From: Deferrisomatales bacterium
GTDB taxonomy: Bacteria; Desulfobacterota; Deferrisomatia; Deferrisomatales; Deferrisomataceae
Assembly: GCA_024277875.1 (NCBI GenBank)
Contig: JAJRUI010000149.1
Span: forward strand, 1-39,894
DNA: 39,894 nucleotides
Direction: 5' to 3'
The position numbers were made by a program, and so were the translations under genes. The notes below the pieces were generated by a model. That model was not told the origin of the DNA and did no database searches. It saw nothing but the letters and a program-made list of their open reading frames with translations. This document shows, piece by piece, positions 33,870 through 39,894 of this stretch; positions within the stretch are counted from its first letter, which is position 1; the number at the start of each line of letters is the position of its first letter.

Positions 33870-34102
33870 CGCCATAGCACACTGAAATCACTAAGAAACA
33901 ACGCACAAGACCACAGCTGCGCCGGTTCTTTTCCGCCGGGGCGGGGCAAAAAGCCCCGTCCCGACACGGCCCGCCCAACGCGCGGAGGCCGTCCGGAGCA
34001 AACAACACCCCTGATATCAACTGGTTATGTTCGTCGGGCTGGATTGGGGCGTTTTGCCCCGGGAGGCGCGGGCAGCCCCTGGGCCGGGGCAGAGTGCCCC
34101 TT
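33870..34102. repeat. Gap upstream of the sigma-54 promoter with three GGGGC-N-GCCCC hairpins
   Basis: No gene is seen. Three short hairpins of the same design occur: CGGGGC-AAAAA-GCCCCG (33942-33958), GGGGC-GTTTT-GCCCC (34046-34060) and GGGGCA-GAG-TGCCCC (34086-34100, directly after the NtrC-type gene stop). None has a T run on the minus strand. The AT-richer part 33870-33910 and the palindrome TGATATCA (34012-34019) are where an activator could bind, but I cannot identify its sites. Confidence 0.5.
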
Positions 34103-35431
34103 TCAGGCGAGGCCGAACCGTTTCATCTTGCGGTACAGGGTCTTTCGGTCGATCCCCAGCACCCGGGCCGCTTCGGTGCGCTGGCCGTCGCACGCCCGTA
34201 GCACCAGGTCCACGTGATCGCGCTCCAACTCTTCCAGGGTGGGGAACCGTTTGCGGTGACCGGGCCGGTTCTTCAGCAGATACGCGGGAAGGCTCGACGG
34301 TCGCAACGTGCTCGACTCTTCGATCAGGACCGCGCGTTGGATGATGTTCTCCAACTCCCGGATGTTGCCGGGAAAGTTGTAGCCCGACAGGACCGACAGG
34401 AACCCGGGCGCCACCTCCCGGATCGTCTTGTGCATCTTCGGGGCGTAACGCCCCACGAAGTGCCGCACCAGGTCGGGCAGGTCCTCCATCCGGTCCCGCA
34501 GGGGCGGCAGGTGGATCGGGAACACCGCGAGCCGGTAGTACAGGTCCTCCCGGAACTCGCCGGCGGCCACGGACTTCTCTAGGTCGGCGTTGGTGGCCGC
34601 GATGATCCGCACGTCCACCTTGCGGGCCGACGTCCCCCCCACCGGCTTGATCTCCCGTTCCTGGAGCACCCGCAGGAGCTTGGCCTGGGTCTCGGCACCG
34701 AGGTTGCCCACCTCGTCCAGGAAGAACGTGCCGCCGTTGGCCAGTTCGAACAGGCCGTGCTTGGGCGCGTGGGCGCCGGTGAACGCGCCCTTCACGTGGC
34801 CGAACAACTCGCTTTCCAGGAGGGGGCCGGCCAGCACCGAGCAGTCCACGGCCACGAACTCGGAGTCCTTGCGGCCGGAGAGCTGGTAGATCATCCGGGC
34901 CACCACCTCCTTGCCGGTGCCGCTCTCGCCGGTGATCAGCACGCTGGTGTCGGCGCCCGCCACCTTCTCGATCAGCGCGTTCACCTCCCGCATCCGGGGG
35001 CTCGCGCTGATCACGAACCGGCCGGACCGGGCCTCGAGCTGGCGGCGCAGCTGCTCGTTCTCGAACCGGAGACGGCGGCGCTCCTCGGCCCGGGCCGTTG
35101 TGATGCGCACCTCCTGGGGGGAGAATGGCTTGGGCAGGTAGTCGTACGCACCCAGCCGGAACGCCTTGAGCACGTTGTCGATGGACGGGTAGCCCGTGAT
35201 GATGATCACGATCACCTCGGGATCGAGCTCCCGCATCCGGACGAGCACCTCCATGCCGTCCAGCCCGGGCATCTTCAGGTCCAGGAACACCGCGTCGTAC
35301 GCGCCGGACTCGAAGCACTCCAGGCCCGACCGGCCGTCCGGACACGCGGTCACCTCGTGCCCCATCCTCTGGAGGGTCTTGGCCAGCCCTTCCCGGATCG
35401 AGCGCTCGTCGTCCACGATCAGGGTTCGCAC
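34103..35431 (-). CDS. NtrC-family sigma-54-dependent response regulator
   Basis: 442 residues from GTG 35431, overlapping the kinase gene by 13 bases. The receiver has phospho-acceptor Asp51 in 'AVFLDLKMPGLDG', plus 'IIITGY' and 'YDYLPKPFSP' with the conserved Lys. The AAA+ domain has Walker A 'GESGTGKE', the sigma-54 contact loop 'GAFTGA', Walker B 'GGTFFLDEVG' and 'LYYRLAVFPIHLPPLRDR'. A Fis-type helix-turn-helix ends the protein ('TEAARVLGIDRKTLYRKMKR'). It should activate RpoN promoters when phosphorylated. The only -24/-12 promoter I see is the next one downstream, in front of the hdr-met operon, so that is its likely target. Confidence 0.93.
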   Translation of the reverse strand: MRTLIVDDERSIREGLAKTLQRMGHEVTACPDGRSGLECFESGAYDAVFLDLKMPGLDGMEVLVRMRELDPEVIVIIITGYPSIDNVLKAFRLGAYDYLPKPFSPQEVRITTARAEERRRLRFENEQLRRQLEARSGRFVISASPRMREVNALIEKVAGADTSVLITGESGTGKEVVARMIYQLSGRKDSEFVAVDCSVLAGPLLESELFGHVKGAFTGAHAPKHGLFELANGGTFFLDEVGNLGAETQAKLLRVLQEREIKPVGGTSARKVDVRIIAATNADLEKSVAAGEFREDLYYRLAVFPIHLPPLRDRMEDLPDLVRHFVGRYAPKMHKTIREVAPGFLSVLSGYNFPGNIRELENIIQRAVLIEESSTLRPSSLPAYLLKNRPGHRKRFPTLEELERDHVDLVLRACDGQRTEAARVLGIDRKTLYRKMKRFGLA

Positions 35432-36924
35432 GACTCCCCCTCGGGCATCGGGAACACCACGGTGAACGTGGTCCCCCCTTCGGCCCCGTCCCCCACCCGG
35501 ATGTCGCCCCGGTGCATCCGCATGATATTGTAAGACAAGCTGAGCCCCAGGCCGGTGCCCCGGCCCGGCTCCTTGGTGGTGAAGAACGGCTCGAAGATCC
35601 GGGCCCGCACCGGCGGCGGCATGCCCGGGCCGGTGTCGGTGAACGACACCCACACCTCGCCACCCGACGCGTCACACCCCGACCGGAGCACCAGCCGCCC
35701 CTCCCCCTCCATCGCGTCCACCGCGTTGGTGACGATGTTGGTGAACACCTGCTTGATCTGGCTGGGGTTGCCCACGACCAGGGGCAGGTTGTCGGCCAGC
35801 GCCCGCTCCACCTCCACGTTGTGGAACAGGGCCTTGCCACCCAGCAGGGCCATGCACTGGTCCACGGCCGCGTTCAGGTCCACCGGCTCCTGGTACCGCC
35901 GGCGCTGGTGGGCGAAGTCGAGCAGGGAGTTGACGATCTCCTTGCACCGGCGGGCCTCCTGGACGATCCGGTCCATGTCTTCGCGCCGGGGATCGGAGAA
36001 GTCCATGTCCTCGAGCAACAGGCCGCCGAACAGCAGGATCCCGCCAAGGGGGTTGTTGATCTCGTGGGCCACCCCCGCGGCCAGCTTGCCCAGGGACGCC
36101 ATCTTGTCGGCGTGGATCAGTTGCATCTGCACCTCTTCCAGCCGGCGTTCCACCTCGGCCATCGGGCGCATGTCGCGCACGAACGTCACCGTGCCCGACT
36201 CCTGCCCGTCCTCGCCGTAGAGCAGGTGCATGGTGAGCCACACGGGCACCCGCTCCCGGGCCCGGGAGATCAGGATCGCCTCGTACCCGTCCAGAAACCC
36301 GGCGCCGCCGTGGTCGGCGGCCCGGGAGCGGTTCATCACCTCGTGGGCCGCGTTGCCCTCGTAGAACTCCTGGATGTACTTGCGGCCCACCACCTCGTCC
36401 TCGGAGAACCCGAGGAGTTCCCGTGCGCCCCGGTTGAACAGGGTGATCCTGCCCCGGGCGTCGGTGACGATGATCGGCTGGAGGGCCGGGGCGAGCACGC
36501 TGCGCAGGAACCGGGTCTCGGCGGCCAGGGCCGCCTGCCGGCCCGCACGGTCGGTCACGTCGGTCAGGTACGCGGCCACCAGCCGCCGTTTTTCGGACAG
36601 GCGGACGAGGATGAGGGACACCTCGATGTCCCGGCGCGGCCGCAGGGGGATCTCGAGGACCAGGTCGAGGTGGTCCCGGCCGGACGGCCGGGACCGGAGC
36701 TTCTGGACCGCCCGGTCCAGCCGCGCCCCGGCGTCGCCCAGGCAAAACCGGACGTCCTGGCCCGGGACCTGGTCCGGGGGCACGCCGGTCCACGCCGAGA
36801 ACGCCCGGTTCGCCCACCGGATCCGGCGGGTGCTCGGCGCGAACAGCACCACCGCCTGGTCCGCCTCTTCGAGCGCGGCGGTCAGGATGCGCAACAGCTG
36901 GCTGTCGGTGGGGCGGCCCGCCAT
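35419..36924 (-). CDS. PAS-domain sensor histidine kinase
   Basis: 501 residues from ATG 36924, chosen because GGGAG lies six bases upstream; an ATG two codons earlier is too close to that site. Two PAS domains are visible (about residues 12-120, 'TRRIRWANRAFSAWTGVPPD'; and 140-265, 'GRITLFNRGARELLGFSEDE'), then HisKA with the phosphorylated His in 'KLAAGVAHEINNPLGG' and an HATPase with 'NIVTNAVDAM', 'DTGPGMP' and 'GTGLGLSLSYNI'. No membrane segment is seen, so it senses a cytoplasmic signal. It is followed by its NtrC-type partner with a 13-base overlap. Neither PAS domain shows a Cys or His pattern that would reveal a cofactor. Confidence 0.92.
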   Translation of the reverse strand: MAGRPTDSQLLRILTAALEEADQAVVLFAPSTRRIRWANRAFSAWTGVPPDQVPGQDVRFCLGDAGARLDRAVQKLRSRPSGRDHLDLVLEIPLRPRRDIEVSLILVRLSEKRRLVAAYLTDVTDRAGRQAALAAETRFLRSVLAPALQPIIVTDARGRITLFNRGARELLGFSEDEVVGRKYIQEFYEGNAAHEVMNRSRAADHGGAGFLDGYEAILISRARERVPVWLTMHLLYGEDGQESGTVTFVRDMRPMAEVERRLEEVQMQLIHADKMASLGKLAAGVAHEINNPLGGILLFGGLLLEDMDFSDPRREDMDRIVQEARRCKEIVNSLLDFAHQRRRYQEPVDLNAAVDQCMALLGGKALFHNVEVERALADNLPLVVGNPSQIKQVFTNIVTNAVDAMEGEGRLVLRSGCDASGGEVWVSFTDTGPGMPPPVRARIFEPFFTTKEPGRGTGLGLSLSYNIMRMHRGDIRVGDGAEGGTTFTVVFPMPEGESCEP

Positions 36925-36936
36925 CGGCATCTCCCG

Positions 36937-36971
36937 AATCGGTGATCGGTGATCGGTGATCGGTAACCGGT
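36937..36971. repeat. 7-bp tandem repeat upstream of the kinase gene
   Basis: Five consecutive heptamers AATCGGT, GATCGGT (three times) and AACCGGT. It lies between the kinase start and its probable promoter, so it would be in the 5' leader of the kinase mRNA. Confidence 0.85.
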
Positions 36972-36976
36972 GATTC

Positions 36977-37006
36977 ATCTTGTGCAGATCGGATTGATCC
37001 TGTCAA
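36977..37006 (-). promoter_or_regulatory. Candidate promoter for the kinase-regulator pair
   Basis: The minus strand has TTGACA (complement of 37001-37006), an 18-base spacer and CAAGAT (complement of 36977-36982). The -35 is perfect and the -10 weak. The start of the kinase gene lies about 53 bases further on, behind the heptamer repeat. Confidence 0.45.
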
Positions 37007-37119
37007 ATACGAACCCGGGGTTTCCCGCACAGACGCGGTCGGCCGCCCCCGAGGCCCTCGACGCAGCCGGTCCGGCTGCCGTATGGTGGCCGCCCGGAAC
37101 CGAGCCCAGGAGTCGGCCG

Positions 37120-39681
37120 TTGTCCCCCGTGATCCCCCCCCTCCCCGTGGACGAGGCGGTGCCCCGCGTCCTGGACGCCCTGCGGGCCCGTGGAGCAGCC
37201 GTGGTGGTGTCCCCGCCGGGCAGCGGCAAGACCACCCGCTTGCCGCCGGCCGTGGTGGACGCAGGCCTGGCCGGGGACGGGGACTGCTGGGTGCTGGAAC
37301 CCCGCCGGATGGCGGCCCGGGCGGCGGCCCGGCGGGTGGCGGCCGAACGGGGCGGGCCCGTGGGCGGGTGGGCGGGCTACCAGGTGCGGTTCGACCGGAA
37401 AGCGTCCCGGCACACCCGGGTTCGGTTCGTGACCGACGGGGTGCTCACCGCCCGGCTCCAGGACGACCCGTTCCTGGAGGGCACCGGGGCCGTGGTGCTC
37501 GACGAGTTCCACGAACGGAGCCTGGAGGGCGACCTGGCCGTGGCGCTCCTGAACGAGGTGCGACGGGACGCCCGGCCCGACCTCAAGGTGCTGGTCCTGT
37601 CCGCCACCCTGGACCCGGAGCCGGTGGCCCGGTTCCTGGACGCCGAGGTGGTCCGGGCCGGGGGCCGGCCCCACCCCGTGGACCTGGTGTACCTGGACCG
37701 CCCCGACCCGCGCCCGCTCGCCGAGCGCACCGCGGCCGGGGTGCGGCGGGTCTGGGCGTTGCGCCCGGGGAGCTGCGGGGACGTGCTCGCGTTCCTGCCC
37801 GGCGCGGCCGCGATCCGGGCCACGGCCCACCGGCTCGAGGGCTGGGCCCGGCAGCGGGGCGTGGACGTCCGTCCCCTCCACGGCGACCTGCCGGCCCGCC
37901 GCCAGGACGCGGCCCTGGTTCCCGGAACCCGCCCCCGGGTGGTGCTGTCCACCAACGTGGCCGAGACGAGCGTCACCGTGGAGGGGGTCGCCGCGGTGGT
38001 GGACTCGGGCCTCGTCCGGGTTCTCCGGCACGACCCCTCCTCGGGCGTGGACCGGCTCGGGACCGAGCCCGTGAGCCGGGCCGCCGCGGACCAGCGGGCC
38101 GGCCGAGCCGGCCGAACCGGCCCCGGAGTGGCGCTTCGCCTGTGGACCCGCCACGACGACCGGGGCCGGGCCGAACGGGCCGAGCCCGAGATCTGCCGGG
38201 CCGACCTTGCGCCGGCTGTTCTCGAGATCCTGGCGTGGGGCCACCCGGACCCGGCCGGATTCCCGTGGTTCGAGGCTCCCGATCCGGACCGGCTCGCCGC
38301 TGCCGTGGACCTGTTGCGGCGGCTCGGCGCGGTGGACCCCCGGGGGGCGCTCACACCGGACGGCCGGGCCCTGCGCGGTCTTCCCCTGTCCCCCCGGGCC
38401 GGCCGGCTCGTGCTGGAGGCAGCCCGGCTGGGTCTCGCCCGGGAGGGCGCACGGATGGCGGCGCTCCTGGCCGAGCGGGACCTGTGGGCGCCGGGCCGGG
38501 CGTTCGGACCGGACCGTGCGCACCTGCCCACGGCAGACTCGGACCTGCTGCTCCGGGTCGAACTGCTGGAGGAGGCGGCCGGGTGCGGGTTCGATCCCGA
38601 CCGCCTGCAGGGGCTGGGCGTGGACCCGGGCGCGGCCAGGGCCGCGTGGCGGGCCGCGGGCCAGATCGAGCGGCTGGCCCGGAAGCTGGACACGGGCCGC
38701 CGGACGCGCCCGTCCAGCGGGCGGGAGGACGCCCTCCTACGCCTGGCCCTGGCCGCGTACCCCGACCGGGTGGCCCGGCGCCGGGCCGGCGGCGGCAACC
38801 GGTTCGTGCTGGCCGACGGCCGGGGCGCGGTGCTGGCCCGGGAGAGCGCCGTGCGGCACGCGCAGTTCCTGGTTGCGCTCCGGCTCGAGGCCGGCCGGCG
38901 GGGCGAGCGCGCCGAGGCGGTGATCCGGTGGGCCGGGCGGGTCGACCCGGCGTGGCTGTCCGGGCTGGAGACCCGGACCCGGACCGAGCTGGATCCCGGG
39001 ACCGGCCGGGTGGCCGCGTGGGAGGAGCAGCGCTACGGCGGCCTGGTGGTGGCCCGCCGGCCACGGCGGCCCGACCCGGACGCGGCCCGCCGCCTCCTGG
39101 TGGCCGCGGCCGCGGCCGACCCGGAAACGGCACTCGCCCCCGGCCGGGAGGTCCAGGGCCTCCTGGACCGGTGCCGGTTCCTGGCCCGTGTGTTGCCGGG
39201 GTGCGGCGTTCCGGCCTGGGACGCCGGCGACTGGGAGGCCGTGCTCCACCGGCTCGCCGCGGGCGCCGCGTCGCTCGGCGAACTGCGCCGCGCAGACCTG
39301 CTCGGGGCCGTCCGGGCGCACCTGGGCCGGAGCCTCCGGCTGCTCGACCAGGAGGCGCCGGACCGGATCCGGGTCCCCAGCGGCAGCCGGATCCGGGTGT
39401 CGTACCCGGCCGGCGGGCCGCCCGTGCTGGCCGTCCGGATCCAGGAGGTGTTCGGGTGGGCCGAAGGACCCCGGGTGGCCGGCGGCCGGATCACCGTGGT
39501 GCTCCACCTGCTCGGTCCCCACGGCCGGCCCCTCCAGGTAACCGCGGACCTCGAGAGCTTCTGGGAGAACACCTACCCCCAGGTGCGAAAGGAGATGCGG
39601 GGCCGGTACCCGAAGCACCGGTGGCCTGAAGACCCGCGGGCCGCCGCCCCGTCCCGGCGCACCACCAAACCGCGGCGTTGA
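37120..39681 (+). CDS. hrpB: ATP-dependent helicase HrpB
   Basis: 853 residues from TTG 37120, with AGGAG seven bases upstream; in-frame codons back to 36970 look non-coding and overlap the kinase promoter. It is a DEAH/RHA-type helicase: 'VVVSPPGSGKTTRLP' (Walker A), 'VLDEFHERSLEGDL' with the DEFH variant of motif II typical of HrpB, 'VLSATLD' (motif III), 'STNVAETSVTVEGV' and 'DQRAGRAGRTGPG' (motifs V and VI), followed by the helicase-associated and HrpB C-terminal domains, ending with 'LESFWENTYPQVRKEMRGRYPKHRWPEDP', a hallmark of HrpB. Its length is close to the E. coli protein. Its cellular role is poorly defined (RNA metabolism). It stands alone, divergent from the kinase gene. Confidence 0.95.
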   Translation: MSPVIPPLPVDEAVPRVLDALRARGAAVVVSPPGSGKTTRLPPAVVDAGLAGDGDCWVLEPRRMAARAAARRVAAERGGPVGGWAGYQVRFDRKASRHTRVRFVTDGVLTARLQDDPFLEGTGAVVLDEFHERSLEGDLAVALLNEVRRDARPDLKVLVLSATLDPEPVARFLDAEVVRAGGRPHPVDLVYLDRPDPRPLAERTAAGVRRVWALRPGSCGDVLAFLPGAAAIRATAHRLEGWARQRGVDVRPLHGDLPARRQDAALVPGTRPRVVLSTNVAETSVTVEGVAAVVDSGLVRVLRHDPSSGVDRLGTEPVSRAAADQRAGRAGRTGPGVALRLWTRHDDRGRAERAEPEICRADLAPAVLEILAWGHPDPAGFPWFEAPDPDRLAAAVDLLRRLGAVDPRGALTPDGRALRGLPLSPRAGRLVLEAARLGLAREGARMAALLAERDLWAPGRAFGPDRAHLPTADSDLLLRVELLEEAAGCGFDPDRLQGLGVDPGAARAAWRAAGQIERLARKLDTGRRTRPSSGREDALLRLALAAYPDRVARRRAGGGNRFVLADGRGAVLARESAVRHAQFLVALRLEAGRRGERAEAVIRWAGRVDPAWLSGLETRTRTELDPGTGRVAAWEEQRYGGLVVARRPRRPDPDAARRLLVAAAAADPETALAPGREVQGLLDRCRFLARVLPGCGVPAWDAGDWEAVLHRLAAGAASLGELRRADLLGAVRAHLGRSLRLLDQEAPDRIRVPSGSRIRVSYPAGGPPVLAVRIQEVFGWAEGPRVAGGRITVVLHLLGPHGRPLQVTADLESFWENTYPQVRKEMRGRYPKHRWPEDPRAAAPSRRTTKPRR

Positions 39682-39697
39682 CCGGCCCTGGACGCGC

Positions 39698-39727
39698 CGG
39701 AGGGGCCCCCGGCCGGGGGCCCCTCCG
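39698..39727. terminator. Strong hairpin between convergent hrpB and AOR-like genes
   Basis: A perfect 13-base-pair stem (CGGAGGGGCCCCC with GGGGGCCCCTCCG) with loop GGCC starts 17 bases after the hrpB stop. CAAAACG follows on the plus strand, so there is no T run there. It could end transcription from either side, helped by Rho. Confidence 0.6.
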
Positions 39728-39755
39728 CAAAACGTCCGGCCGCCTTTCCGGCAGC

Positions 39756-39894
39756 CTACTGCACGAAGTCGAACACCTGGTCGAGTTCTTCGTCGGGCAC
39801 CGTGAACACCGCGTTGTGCGGCGGCAGCGGCTCGGTGCGCATCCACTCCGGCAGCCGGTCGTCCGCCTCGGTGAACCCGGCCGCACGGTTCCAC
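39756..39894 (-). CDS. Aldehyde:ferredoxin oxidoreductase-like protein, C-terminal end (partial)
   Basis: The window ends inside this gene; 45 codons and the TAG stop (39758-39756) are visible. The peptide contains 'AAGFTEADDRLPEWM' and 'TEPLPPHNAVFTVPDEELD', matching the C-terminus of the tungsten-containing AOR family, where a G-F-T-x2-D-D-x-L-P motif is followed by E-P-L-P. The usual C-terminal 'YY-x-RGW' of standard AOR is absent; the ending '-DQVFDFVQ' suggests a divergent subgroup such as BamB-like enzymes, which I cannot decide from this fragment. Confidence 0.6.
   Translation of the reverse strand, partial: WNRAAGFTEADDRLPEWMRTEPLPPHNAVFTVPDEELDQVFDFVQ

Overview
The window comes from a very GC-rich (about 70% by eye), flagellated Gram-negative bacterium. 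Outer-membrane proteins, CarD, an HD-GYP protein, a sigma-54/NtrC circuit and large Hdr-type flavin/iron-sulfur machinery point to an anaerobic Desulfobacterota-like (deltaproteobacterial) organism; a Deferrisoma-like lineage is a guess from gene content and GC only. GTG and TTG starts are common, and many start choices here rest on a Shine-Dalgarno match. I saw no rRNA, tRNA, IS element or CRISPR array.

Layout. 1-2081 (+): flagellar switch genes (3' end of fliM, a FliY-like fliN and a PilZ protein). 2035-4766 (-): carD, PIN/TRAM protein, ispDF. 4906-6018 (+): DUF362/ferredoxin protein. 6128-7264 (-): a GTDC1/QTMAN-like glycosyltransferase. 7404-18804 (+): fatty-acid scavenging and beta-oxidation, with fadD, a TetR-type fadR, a fadN-type multifunctional enzyme, thiolase, acyl-CoA dehydrogenase, a VolA-like surface lipase and FadL. 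A FadR-type operator lies in front of fadD. 18958-21512 (+): iorA (with an in-frame 8 x 15-bp tandem repeat) and iorB. 21493-22071 (-): bioY with a BirA-type operator. 22346-23629 (-): HD-GYP protein. 23779-24381 (+): TPR protein. 24395-24802 (-): hotdog thioesterase.

24921-36924 (-) is the most interesting part. A PAS-type histidine kinase and NtrC-type sigma-54 activator sit upstream of an operon preceded by an excellent -24/-12 promoter. The operon encodes a degenerate receiver protein, a 1514-residue HdrA-GltD-HdrA fusion, an MvhD-family protein, MetV, MetF and an HdrC-HdrB fusion. The mvhD gene is interrupted by an in-frame TGA exactly where the family has Cys, followed at the right distance by a hairpin with bacterial SECIS geometry. 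It is best read as a selenoprotein of 153 residues, missed by ordinary ORF calling. The set corresponds to the MetFV-HdrABC-MvhD methylene-tetrahydrofolate reductase described from Moorella, in a rearranged, fused and apparently selenium-dependent form.

37120-39681 (+) is an HrpB helicase; the window ends in the 3' end of an aldehyde:ferredoxin oxidoreductase-like gene (-).

Physiologically the window links lipid uptake and beta-oxidation, 2-oxoacid:ferredoxin chemistry and a folate C1/Hdr electron-transfer complex, consistent with an anaerobe oxidising fatty or amino acids, or fixing CO2, through the Wood-Ljungdahl pathway. That pathway-level reading is inference.
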